Source of the DNA: an uncultured Collinsella sp.
Lineage (GTDB): Bacteria; Actinomycetota; Coriobacteriia; Coriobacteriales; Coriobacteriaceae
Assembly: GCA_902465425.1 (NCBI GenBank)
Contig: CABQNA010000088.1
Coordinates: 1 to 6,623, forward strand
Reading direction: 5' to 3'
Length of the DNA stretch: 6,623 bases
This document shows positions 1 through 6,089 of the stretch, piece after piece. Position numbers and translations under genes: made by a program. The notes below the pieces were generated by a model that searched no databases, was not told the origin of the DNA, and saw only the letters and a program-made list of their open reading frames with translations. Numbering within the stretch: position 1 is the stretch's first letter; each line of letters begins with the position of its first letter.

Positions 1-485
1 ACGGCCGTCGCGCCCGCTCGAGCTTTACCGGCATCACCTTTGCCGGCGCCGGGCAGAACCTCGACACCGGCTGCAAGGTCGTGCTCAACGCGCCCGAGAC
101 CTCGGCAACCGTCGAGACCAAGGGCATCTCCAAGAGTGGCGGCATTCAGACCTTCCGCAGCTCTATTGTGGCGACACCCAAGGCCGAGGGCTCCAAGGCA
201 ACCGTGAGCTGCCAGTCGCTGATGCTCGACGACCAAAGCCGCTCCGACACTATTCCGGCCATGGACATCCGCGCCAAGAACGTCGACATCGGCCACGAGG
301 CCACCATCGGCCGCATCGGCGACGACAAGGTGTTCTACCTGATGAGCCGCGGTATCTCGGAGGAAGAGGCCCGTACCATGATCGTCAACGGCTTTGCCAA
401 CCCGGTCTCCAAGGAGCTGCCGCTGGAGTACGCCGTCGAGATGAACAACCTGATCAAGCTCGAGATGGAAGGAGCGATCGGATAA
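1..485 (+). CDS. sufB: SufB, Fe-S cluster assembly scaffold subunit (3' part only)
   Basis: SufB is the main scaffold subunit of the cytoplasmic SufBCD complex, on which Fe-S clusters are built. The gene runs in from the left edge: the reading frame begins at base 3 and gives 160 codons to the TAA at 483-485, roughly the last third of a normal SufB. Seen in the sequence are the beta-helix core end (DTGCKVVLNAPETSA), the segment GHEATIGRIGDD, then VFYLMSRGISEEEA and the C-terminal helices ending LEMEGAIG, all typical of SufB. Where E. coli SufB has its functional Cys405, this protein reads SRSDT, with Ser at the aligned place; I recall the same in actinobacterial SufB, so it is probably a lineage trait and not a defect. 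The GTG at 81 is an internal codon, not the start. The stop overlaps the sufD start by one base (TAATG). SufC is expected upstream but is outside the window. Confidence 0.95.
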   Translation, partial: GRRARSSFTGITFAGAGQNLDTGCKVVLNAPETSATVETKGISKSGGIQTFRSSIVATPKAEGSKATVSCQSLMLDDQSRSDTIPAMDIRAKNVDIGHEATIGRIGDDKVFYLMSRGISEEEARTMIVNGFANPVSKELPLEYAVEMNNLIKLEMEGAIG

Positions 486-1756
486 TGAATCAGACCACGA
501 ACACCGCTGCTACCACCCTTGAGCAGGTCAATGCGATGCCGGCTGCCACATGGGGCTGGCTGAAGATGAATCAGACCAAGCTCGAGCTCTCTGACGAGCT
601 TGCTGCCGCTCCCGCCGAGACCATTGAGGTTGAGGGTTTGGACGAGCAGTTTACTGGCGTGGCAGACGCGTTCGACGCCGCCATGGACGCCATGGCCGAG
701 AGCTTCCCCGAGCGCCGCGCCTCCGCCCCTGGCGATGCCGCCGACCGCGCCCGCATCACGCCCGAGACCGAGCTTGACGTGCCCGCCACCTCCGTCTACC
801 AGGCCGGTGCCATTAAGCTGGAGGAGGAGCTCTCCCCCGCTGAGGCCTTCGAGACTGGCATGGGCGAGGCTGCCTACACCTACCTGGCCGACCACGCCAC
901 CAAGCGCGTCGTCATCGATGTGCCCGCACACAAGCACGCCACGGTTACCGTGCGTGTAAGCGGTGTCGATGCCGCCGCGGCCATCGCCGCCATCGATGTC
1001 GTCGCCCGTCCGCAGGCAACGCTCGACTTGTGCATAGCCCTGGACTCCCCCGTTGCCGGCCAAGGCGTCGTGGGCTCCGTGCTACGCGTGTGCGCCCACG
1101 AGTACGCCACCGTCAACGTAACCTGCACGCAGACACTCGACGATAGCTGGATCGCACTCGACGACACCGGCCTGTTCCTGGACGAGGGCGCGCGCGTCAA
1201 CGTGCAGCACACCGTCCTGGGCGCCGGCGCCAGCGCCACCGGCCTTGCCGGCGACCTTCTAGGCGATACCGCCAAGGTCACCATCGATACTGACTACCTG
1301 GGCGCCCGCGAGCAGGTGCGCGACTTTAACTACGAGCTGCGCCACCGCGGTCGCAAGACCGAGTGCGAGATCGACGCCAACGGCGTGCTGACCGGCACGT
1401 CCAAGAAGGTCTACCGCGGCACCATCGACCTCGTGCACGGCTGCAAGGGTGCAACCGGCACCGAGCGCGAGACGGTGCTTTTGGCCAACAAGGGCGTCGA
1501 CAACAAGACCGTTCCCGTCATTCTCTGCGACGAGGACGACGTTGCCGGCAACCACGGCGCCACCATCGGTCACGTCCGCGACGAGCAACTGTTCTACCTC
1601 GCCTGCCGAGGCCTTGACCAAAACGCCGCCGAGGACCTGTTCATCCGCGCCAAGCTGGAGGACGCCGCGCTTTCCGCCACCGACGAGTGCACCCGCGCCG
1701 CCGTCGTCCGCCTGGGCAACAACCTGATCGACAACTTTGAAGAGGAGCTCGCATGA
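485..1756 (+). CDS. sufD: SufD, Fe-S cluster assembly protein
   Basis: SufD (423 aa) is the SufB paralogue that pairs with SufB and SufC in the SufBC2D scaffold complex and is thought to help iron entry. The first ~140 residues form a variable, Ala/Glu-rich N-terminal region. The beta-helix core follows at about 145-385, and the family signature NHGATIGHVRDEQLFYL carries His357, which aligns with the functional His360 of E. coli SufD. The adjacent Cys seen in E. coli (CSHGAT) is absent here (GNHGAT). A C-terminal helical segment ends NNLIDNFEEELA. The ATG at 485 overlaps the sufB stop by one base and has a good ribosome binding site, GGAAGGAG at 467-474, which fixes the start. Weak sequence conservation of SufD makes its identity depend partly on the signature and on its place between sufB and sufS; both agree. 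Confidence 0.93.
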   Translation: MNQTTNTAATTLEQVNAMPAATWGWLKMNQTKLELSDELAAAPAETIEVEGLDEQFTGVADAFDAAMDAMAESFPERRASAPGDAADRARITPETELDVPATSVYQAGAIKLEEELSPAEAFETGMGEAAYTYLADHATKRVVIDVPAHKHATVTVRVSGVDAAAAIAAIDVVARPQATLDLCIALDSPVAGQGVVGSVLRVCAHEYATVNVTCTQTLDDSWIALDDTGLFLDEGARVNVQHTVLGAGASATGLAGDLLGDTAKVTIDTDYLGAREQVRDFNYELRHRGRKTECEIDANGVLTGTSKKVYRGTIDLVHGCKGATGTERETVLLANKGVDNKTVPVILCDEDDVAGNHGATIGHVRDEQLFYLACRGLDQNAAEDLFIRAKLEDAALSATDECTRAAVVRLGNNLIDNFEEELA

Positions 1757-3078
1757 TCGACACCGAGCACGTTAAATGCGACACCTGTACCGCACCGGAG
1801 CCTATGGAGCTCGACGCCAGCGACGAGGCCTCGCGCGGCTGGCCTACCGTCGACATCGAGACCAATCCCTACAAGGCACAATTCCCGCTTTTCCAGCAGC
1901 ACCCCGAGATCGCCTTCCTCGATAGTGCCGCCACCGCGCAGCGCCCTGCCTGCGTGCTCGACGCCGAGCGCGACTTCTACCAGCGCATGAACGCCAACCC
2001 CCTGCGCGGCCTGTACTCGCTGTCCGTCGAGGCCACCGAGGCCATCGCGAAGGTGCGCCAGCAGATCGCCGACCTCATCGGCGCTCCCCAGGCCAACGAG
2101 GTCGTCTTCACCCGCAACACGAGCGAGTCGCTCAACCTGGTCGCCAAGAGCTTTGCACCCACGGTGCTCGAGCCCGGTGACGAGGTCGTCATCACCATCA
2201 TGGAGCACCACTCCAACCTGATTCCGTGGCAGCAGGTCTGCCGCGAGACCGGCGCCAAGCTCGTCTACCTCTACCCCACCAAGACCGGTCAACTCACCAC
2301 CGAGGAGGTTCTGTCCAAGGTGGGCCCCAAGACCAAAATCTTGGCCGTGGGTCAGGTGTCTAACGTGCTGGGCGTCGAGAACCCGGTCAAGAATCTCGGC
2401 AAGCTCGTGCACAAGTACGGCGGCTATCTGGTCGTCGACGGCGCGCAGTCGCTGCCGCACATGCCGGTCGATGTGGCCGATCTGGGCGCCGATTTCTTTG
2501 CCTTTAGCGCGCACAAGGCCATGGGCCCCATGGGCATCGGCGTCCTGTGGGGCAAGATGGACCTGCTCAACGCCATTCCGCCCATGCTCACCGGCGGCGA
2601 AATGATCGATTCGGTCACCGAGCAGGACGCCGTCTGGGCGCCCGTCCCCGAGAAGTTCGAGGCAGGCACGCAGGACGCCGCCGGCATCTTCGCCACAGGC
2701 GCCGCTCTCGACTACCTCGTCAACACGGTTGGCTACGAAAACATCCAGGCACGCGAGCAGGCACTCGTCCACTACCTGATGGGCGAGCTCATGCAGCTCG
2801 ACTTTGTCCAGATCATCGGCTCCATCTACTGGGACAACCATCACGGCGTCGTCAGCTTTAACGTCAAGGGTATCCACCCGCACGACGTCGCGAGCATCAT
2901 GGACATGGACGGCGTGTGCATCCGCGCCGGTCACCACTGCGCGCAGCCGCTGCTTACCTGGCTGGGCGTCGAGAACCTCGCCTGCTGCCGCGCCAGCGTG
3001 GCCTTCTACAACGACAAGGCCGACATCGATAAGTTCATCGCCGGCCTGCATCACGTTTGGAGCACGTTCAATGGGTAA
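1753..3078 (+). CDS. sufS: SufS, group II cysteine desulfurase
   Basis: SufS (441 aa) is a PLP enzyme that converts L-cysteine to L-alanine and leaves a persulfide on its active cysteine for transfer to SufU. Visible motifs in order: LDSAATAQRP (56-65), TRNTSESLNLV (120-130), EHHSNLIPWQ (151-160), VVDGAQS (227-233, with the PLP-contacting Asp229), FSAHK with the PLP-binding Lys255, and RAGHHCAQP with the catalytic Cys396. The short spacing around the cysteine marks the SufS/CsdA group, as opposed to NifS/IscS. The start ATG overlaps the sufD stop (ATGA, 4 bases) and follows AGAGGAG at 1741-1747. Compared with E. coli SufS, the LDSAA motif sits about 29 residues later, so there is an N-terminal extension; it contains KCDTC, a CxxC pair (Cys9, Cys12). 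An in-frame ATG at 1804 would drop the CxxC but has no better start signal. Confidence 0.96.
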   Translation: MIDTEHVKCDTCTAPEPMELDASDEASRGWPTVDIETNPYKAQFPLFQQHPEIAFLDSAATAQRPACVLDAERDFYQRMNANPLRGLYSLSVEATEAIAKVRQQIADLIGAPQANEVVFTRNTSESLNLVAKSFAPTVLEPGDEVVITIMEHHSNLIPWQQVCRETGAKLVYLYPTKTGQLTTEEVLSKVGPKTKILAVGQVSNVLGVENPVKNLGKLVHKYGGYLVVDGAQSLPHMPVDVADLGADFFAFSAHKAMGPMGIGVLWGKMDLLNAIPPMLTGGEMIDSVTEQDAVWAPVPEKFEAGTQDAAGIFATGAALDYLVNTVGYENIQAREQALVHYLMGELMQLDFVQIIGSIYWDNHHGVVSFNVKGIHPHDVASIMDMDGVCIRAGHHCAQPLLTWLGVENLACCRASVAFYNDKADIDKFIAGLHHVWSTFNG

Positions 3079-3505
3079 TCTGTACACCTCCACCACGTTT
3101 ATGGAGCACAACTCGCACCCCGACTACAAGTACGAGATGGATGCCCCCACGCACGAGCACGACGGCATCAACCCCAGCTGCGGCGACGAGCTCACCTTGC
3201 AGCTGCGCGTCGAGAACGGTGTGATCGAGGAGGCCTCCTTTACCGGTCATGGCTGCGCCATCAGCCAGGCCAGCGCCGACATCATGGCCGACCTCATCAC
3301 CGGCGAGACCGTCGAGGAAGCTCGCCGCCTGGCAGAGCTCTTCCTCGCCATGATCCGCGGCGAGCAGCTCTCCGAGGAAGATCTGGAAGACCTGGACGAA
3401 GCCGCCCAGCTCCAGGACATCTCGCACATGCCCGCCCGCGTCAAATGCGCCGAGCTCGCCTGGCGCACCCTCGACGGCATGCTCGAGGGGCAAGCTAACC
3501 AGTAG
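3071..3505 (+). CDS. sufU: SufU, zinc-dependent sulfurtransferase partner of SufS
   Basis: SufU (144 aa) accepts the persulfide from SufS and passes sulfur to the SufBCD scaffold; in Bacillus subtilis it holds a zinc through three Cys and one Asp. The same set is present: Cys37 and Asp39 (NPSCGDEL), Cys62 (GHGCAISQAS) and Cys126 (RVKCAELAW). The region at about 97-117 (GEQLSEEDLEDL and onward) is the insert that separates SufU from IscU, and the HxK of IscU near the last Cys is missing, as in SufU. The ATG at 3071 overlaps the sufS end by 8 bases and has GGAG at 3059-3062, 8 bases ahead. The N-terminus LYTSTTFMEHNSHP aligns with the usual LY...IMDHY..P, so this start beats the internal ATG at 3101. 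It is the last gene of the operon, since a hairpin terminator follows 33 bases after the stop. Confidence 0.95.
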   Translation: MGNLYTSTTFMEHNSHPDYKYEMDAPTHEHDGINPSCGDELTLQLRVENGVIEEASFTGHGCAISQASADIMADLITGETVEEARRLAELFLAMIRGEQLSEEDLEDLDEAAQLQDISHMPARVKCAELAWRTLDGMLEGQANQ

Positions 3506-3538
3506 CGTATGCTCCGAATCCAAGGTTTTTGATTGCCG

Positions 3539-3564
3539 AGCCGCCCGATACGGGCGGCTTTCCT
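3539..3564 (+). terminator. Rho-independent terminator of the suf operon
   Basis: A perfect 9-bp GC-rich stem, AGCCGCCCG (3539-3547) with CGGGCGGCT (3551-3559), is closed by a 3-base loop (or 8 bp with a 5-base loop). It is followed by a short TTTCCT tail. It lies 33 bases after the sufU stop, where the operon should end. The T-tract is short, so termination may be partial or may be helped by the second hairpin just downstream. Confidence 0.75.
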
Positions 3565-3567
3565 AAT

Positions 3568-3604
3568 GAGCGCCGGACGCACGAAGTCCGCGCGTCCGGC
3601 GCTC
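3568..3604. repeat. Perfect 13-bp inverted repeat (hairpin) after the suf terminator
   Basis: GAGCGCCGGACGC (3568-3580) is exactly complementary to GCGTCCGGCGCTC (3592-3604), with an 11-base loop. The loop contains GTCCG (3586-3590), which can instead pair with CGGAC (3574-3578), so two folds compete. No T-run follows on either strand, so it is not a classic intrinsic terminator on its own. It could be a second termination or mRNA-stability hairpin for the suf transcript, or a REP-like palindrome of the kind processed by RAYT transposases, one of which is encoded 550 bases away. Confidence 0.7.
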
Positions 3605-3979
3605 CGTCTGTCATTTACCACACAGCAGACGCGAACATGGGCGTTTTCCACAGCACCAAAGGCCTGCGGCAGGGCCCCGGACCCGCCAAGCAATGCGCCA
3701 AGCCCCGTTCTGCTGAGCTCCGACTCGCTTCGCGCCTGCCGCAGAAGGGTCCCATAGGATGCGGCGTGCATTTTTGCGAGTATTCAGCACGCCAAGCTGT
3801 GTGTATACGCATCGGAAGCGTTAATCAACGTCTCCAGGCGCATAAATATTGTGTTTTAGACCAGACATCGCGGTCTGACGGGACGCAGGCACGTGCTTCG
3901 GGGGCGCAACGGCGGGAATCAATAGCTTCGGGACCCGTATGTTGCAAGATTGCGGCGGTGCCGACAGCAACACAATGCT

Positions 3980-4003
3980 GAAAACTCCGTTTTTTGCACG
4001 GCG
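3980..4003 (+). repeat. Possible third, weaker copy of the CCGTT repeat
   Basis: GAAAACT at 3980-3986 followed by CCGTTTTTTGCACGGCG resembles the start of the copy at 5236-5250, which reads GAAAACTGAGCCGTT, except that GAG is missing. After CCGTT it has a T-run and GCA...GGCG, similar to the copy at 4033. CCGT and ACGG within it can form a 4-bp hairpin. The match is short and could be chance. Confidence 0.3.
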
Positions 4004-4032
4004 CAGACGGGGGTAGGCACGGGCAAACCCGG

Positions 4033-4075
4033 ACCGAGCCGTTATTTTATGCAAGATGGCGATTTTTCTATGCAT
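4033..4075 (+). repeat. Degenerate intergenic repeat, copy A (downstream side of the transposase)
   Basis: The first block ACCGAGCCGTT (4033-4043) matches ACTGAGCCGTT of copy B in 10 of 11 bases. The second block, GGCGATTTTTCTATGCAT (4058-4075), matches copy B in 14 of 18. Between them copy A has 14 additional bases, ATTTTATGCAAGAT. Both copies have the same orientation and bracket the transposase gene. It could be an element end, a dispersed genomic repeat, or a regulatory site. Confidence 0.45.
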
Positions 4076-4159
4076 ATTAAGAAGTGCAGTTACCGTACCA
4101 AGCTTTTAGAACAATGGTTGTGGCATATGGGCGACCCCAGCTGCGGTGCACAGGCAGTC

Positions 4160-4972
4160 CTACGCCACGTTTCGGCCAGTCTGCACCGCCGTTCGTGCAC
4201 AGGCACGCACGATACGAGAAACGGTACTTTTGCCAATCCCCGTATATCGCTCAATCTGACGCACCGTAAAACCGGCATCGTGCAATCCAAGAATGACGAT
4301 ATTGCGCTGCGCCGACGGCGCGGCTTTAACCCCGTTGAGCGGAACCCCGAGCCCCTTCGCCAACTTTTCGGCAAAGGCATGCCGCTCCCACTCCGTCTCT
4401 TCCAGAACGGGCATCGCTGGATCGCAGCCGTCGGGCGTCGAAAGTGAATGGGCAATAAAGCCCTCGGCAGAACCAAAAAGCTCAAGCACGCAAGAAGGAT
4501 CAGAAAATCCCCTCGCGACATCAGCCGCGTCACCGTCGTAAGCGCACAAATGCTCCGCAAAGCTGCTCCAGGGATAACGCTCAATGAGACTGATGCCCAC
4601 CTCCTGCGGATCGGCGTGTACGGAGCGAATAGCCTCCATCACCTGCCAATCGGTATCGAGCGAACGCCGGTCAAAACGGTTCTGGAACAGATGGCCTGTG
4701 CGCCCCGTGCGTTTATTGAACCGCCGCGCGTACGTCAAAAGCAGACGGTGCATCGCCGCGCTCATCCTGTCCTCGTAATCTGCAAGCACCAAATGCACGT
4801 GATTGCCCATAAGGCACCAGGCGATAACCGTCACGCCCTCCTCGCGGCAGCACTCGCGCATCAGCTCCAAAAACTCCCACCGGTCTTCGTCGCCCTCAAA
4901 GATGAGCTGTTTGCCCACACCGCGAGCACAGACATGGTAAAAGCCGGTAACCGTTCTCCAAACGCGCTGCAT
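4160..4972 (-). CDS. Y1 (HUH) transposase, REP-associated / IS200-like family, with C-terminal helix-turn-helix
   Basis: This 270-aa protein belongs to the single-tyrosine HUH transposases that cut and join single-stranded DNA at hairpins. Seen: the N-terminal strand GFYHVCARGVG (10-20), the metal-binding HUH motif in MGNHVHLVL (His58, His60), the probable catalytic Tyr81 in TYARRFNKR, the downstream GHLFQNRF (93-100), and YPWSS (133-137), all typical of the RAYT/TnpA_REP branch. Residues about 234-254 (GFTVRQIERYTGIGKSTVSR) look like a DNA-binding helix-turn-helix added after the catalytic domain. The ATG at 4972 is chosen because AAGGGAG lies 4 bases ahead and the family N-terminus begins there; the frame stays open to 5179, but that part has no family similarity. 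Codon use (more AAA, TTT, TTG, CAT) is looser than in the suf genes, which suggests acquisition or low expression. No frameshift is visible, so it appears intact. No accessory tnpB is nearby. Confidence 0.88.
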   Translation of the reverse strand: MQRVWRTVTGFYHVCARGVGKQLIFEGDEDRWEFLELMRECCREEGVTVIAWCLMGNHVHLVLADYEDRMSAAMHRLLLTYARRFNKRTGRTGHLFQNRFDRRSLDTDWQVMEAIRSVHADPQEVGISLIERYPWSSFAEHLCAYDGDAADVARGFSDPSCVLELFGSAEGFIAHSLSTPDGCDPAMPVLEETEWERHAFAEKLAKGLGVPLNGVKAAPSAQRNIVILGLHDAGFTVRQIERYTGIGKSTVSRIVRACARTAVQTGRNVA

Positions 4973-4976
4973 GGCG

Positions 4977-4983
4977 CTCCCTT
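4977..4983 (-). promoter_or_regulatory. Ribosome binding site deciding the transposase start
   Basis: On the minus strand AAGGGAG lies 4 bases before the ATG at 4972. The spacing is slightly short, but no comparable site precedes the farther upstream starts of the same open frame, including the one at 5179. Confidence 0.6.
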
Positions 4984-5239
4984 CGCCGGGATCTGCTTGC
5001 CATCCAATACAGCACGATTGAAGCGTGCCATCAAAACATTCACGCAAAACAATACACTCGCGCGGCCAAAGGCAGCAAACAGGCGGCGAACGGCACCGTT
5101 GCAACAGGTCAACCACTGCAACGCTTGCAAGAGCGGACCAAAAGCTTGCCCAAGACGGACCCCCTCTACGGAAGCCCACGACCGCAGAACATAGAGTTAA
5201 ACCGTTTCAATTAAAACTTCAGGACTTCTCGCTACGAAA
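4984..5239. other. Non-coding stretch upstream of the transposase
   Basis: This is most of the roughly 400-base gap between two divergently transcribed genes, the transposase on minus and the NifU-like gene on plus. I see no convincing gene in it. The frame extension upstream of the transposase ATG is Cys/Trp/Arg-rich with no family match. It contains one inverted repeat, CGTTGCA (5097-5103) with TGCAACG (5117-5123), which could be an operator or simply a small hairpin. The sequence around 5190-5240 is AT-richer than its surroundings. Confidence 0.45.
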
Positions 5240-5269
5240 ACTGAGCCGTTCGCCGAATATTCTGTGCAT
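5240..5269 (+). repeat. Degenerate intergenic repeat, copy B (between the divergent genes)
   Basis: ACTGAGCCGTT (5240-5250) followed by GCCGAATATTCTGTGCAT (5252-5269) is the compact version of copy A at 4033-4075, without the 14-base insert. It includes the 8-bp palindrome GAATATTC. It ends 8 bases before the candidate -10 box at 5277, so it could also be a regulator site for the downstream gene pair. Confidence 0.45.
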
Positions 5270-5276
5270 TTCGCGG

Positions 5277-5283
5277 TATTATA
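5277..5283. promoter_or_regulatory. Candidate -10 box(es), readable on both strands
   Basis: The bases TATTATA give TATTAT on the plus strand (5277-5282, one mismatch to TATAAT), about 94 bases before the NifU-like start. On the minus strand they give a perfect TATAAT (5283-5278) pointing toward the transposase. I see no good -35 hexamer at the normal distance for either direction, so this is only a candidate, and an activator site (copy B of the repeat on the plus side) may compensate. Confidence 0.35.
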
Positions 5284-5298
5284 GGGGCTGCATGTCAT

Positions 5299-5351
5299 GT
5301 CCCTTTCGAAGGGTCGCCCGGCAATCGCCAGCCACGACCCCCAGACGGGAC
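5299..5351 (+). promoter_or_regulatory. Possible structured 5' leader of the NifU-like/GGGtGRT operon
   Basis: Nested complementary segments are visible: an outer GTCCC (5299-5303) with GGGAC (5347-5351), and an inner GGGTCG (5311-5316) with CGACCC (5335-5340), which encloses GGC/GCC. An alternative small hairpin CCCTT-TCG-AAGGG (5301-5313) uses part of both arms, so two exclusive folds are possible. The structure sits between the candidate -10 box and the ribosome binding site. I do not recognise a known riboswitch class; in GC-rich DNA such pairing can also arise by chance. Confidence 0.3.
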
Positions 5352-5375
5352 GCCAACACGATAGAGAGGAGAGGC

Positions 5376-6071
5376 ATGCAGTACTCACAGGAAGTGGAGA
5401 ACATGTGCCCCGTTGCCAAGGGTGCATACCACGGCCCCGCACCCATCCCCGAGGAGGGCAAGTGGGTCCAGGCTAAGGAGATTTCCGACATCTCCGGTCT
5501 TACGCACGGTGTGGGTTGGTGCGCACCTCAGCAGGGCGCCTGCAAGCTCACGCTGAACGTCAAGGACGGCATCATCGAGGAGGCCCTCGTTGAGACCATC
5601 GGCTGCTCGGGTATGACCCACTCTGCCGCCATGGCTTCCGAGATCCTCGTCTGCGACGCCATCAACGTTGCTATGCGCGAGATCTTCCTGCAGATCGTTT
5701 ACGGCCGCAGCCAGACCGCGTTCTCCGAGGGCGGCCTGCCCGTGGGCGCCTCCCTCGACGACCTCGGCAAGGGCCTTCGCTCTCAGGTCGGCACCATGTT
5801 CGGCACCAAGGCCAAGGGCGCTCGTTACCTCGAGCTCGCTCAGGGCTACGTCACCCGCATGGCTCTCAACGACAAGAACGAGATCATCGCATTCGAGTTC
5901 CTGAACCTCGGCAAGTTCACCGACGCCGTCAAGGCCGGCAAGACCCCCGAGGAGGCCATCGCTGGCGCTATGGGCCACTATGGTCAGTGGGAGAACGCTG
6001 CCAAGTACATCGACCCGCGCACCGACGAGGAGACTCACTCCGTCGCCAGCGTGTTCCCGGTTCACGAGTAG
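5376..6071 (+). CDS. IscU/NifU-like iron-sulfur scaffold protein (GGGtGRT-associated type)
   Basis: This 231-aa cytoplasmic protein starts with an IscU/NifU-like domain (about 30-110) and continues with a C-terminal region (about 115-231) that SufU and IscU do not have. Cysteines that could hold a cluster or metal are Cys11, Cys49 and Cys56 (GWCAPQQGACKL), Cys77 (GCSGMTHS) and Cys93. The C-terminal part includes YGRSQTAFSEGGLP (109-122), DLGKGLRSQVGTM (129-141) and YIDPR (211-215). Start: ATG at 5376 after GAGAGGAGAGG; the in-frame ATG at 5403 is a weaker choice. Compared with the family as I remember it, and with SufU in this window, the protein jumps from AAMASEIL straight to VCDAIN and lacks about 13 residues of the 'PGKT..EALNTDL' type (junction near 5646-5651). 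The frame is intact. A GGGtGRT gene follows after 18 bases, so the two form an operon. Its true role in Fe-S assembly is inferred, not proven. Confidence 0.85.
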   Translation: MQYSQEVENMCPVAKGAYHGPAPIPEEGKWVQAKEISDISGLTHGVGWCAPQQGACKLTLNVKDGIIEEALVETIGCSGMTHSAAMASEILVCDAINVAMREIFLQIVYGRSQTAFSEGGLPVGASLDDLGKGLRSQVGTMFGTKAKGARYLELAQGYVTRMALNDKNEIIAFEFLNLGKFTDAVKAGKTPEEAIAGAMGHYGQWENAAKYIDPRTDEETHSVASVFPVHE

Positions 6072-6089
6072 AAAGGGAGGGAAATAACT

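Larger units (their letters stand above)
3605..4159. other. Intergenic stretch without a convincing gene
   Basis: About 555 bases lie between the sufU-side hairpins and the end of the transposase gene. Open frames on both strands exist (for example 3529-3981 on + and 3771-3247 on -), but they have no recognisable domain, no good ribosome binding site and a composition unlike the neighbouring genes, so I do not call them. No tRNA T-loop or other RNA signature was found. The stretch does hold inverted repeats: CTGCGGCAGG (3664-3673) with CCTGCCGCAG (3735-3744), CAGAC/GTCTG around 3862-3877, and TGTTGC (3940-3945) with GCAACA (3967-3972) enclosing CGGC-GGT-GCCG. It also holds copies of the CCGTT repeat. 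From about 3840 it becomes more AT-rich than the suf genes. It may contain decayed mobile-element sequence or a small RNA. Confidence 0.5.

Noticed and set aside
360..485. Loss of the functional Cys in SufB (Ser in SRSDT) as a sign of an inactive protein
   Set aside because: I recall the same SRSDT sequence in actinobacterial SufB proteins, so it is most likely the normal state of this lineage.
335..3523. Long open frames antisense to the suf genes (335-1063, 1594-3111, 3068-3523, minus strand)
   Set aside because: They mirror the codon pattern of the GC-rich suf genes, show no protein family features, and lie entirely opposite well-supported genes.
3529..3981. 150-codon plus-strand open frame after sufU
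   Set aside because: It starts just before the terminator stem, runs through both hairpins, lacks a ribosome binding site and has no recognisable similarity.
3821..4075. 84-codon minus-strand open frame beginning MHRKIAILHK
   Set aside because: Its start coincides with copy A of the intergenic repeat, and no ribosome binding site or domain is visible; the frame is more likely a by-product of the repeat.
3605..4159. tRNA, SRP RNA or tmRNA gene in the gap
   Set aside because: No T-loop, anticodon arm or other signature sequence of these RNAs could be found.
4448..5194. 248-codon plus-strand open frame
   Set aside because: It lies opposite the transposase, whose HUH, Tyr and YPWSS motifs are clear; this frame has no motifs.
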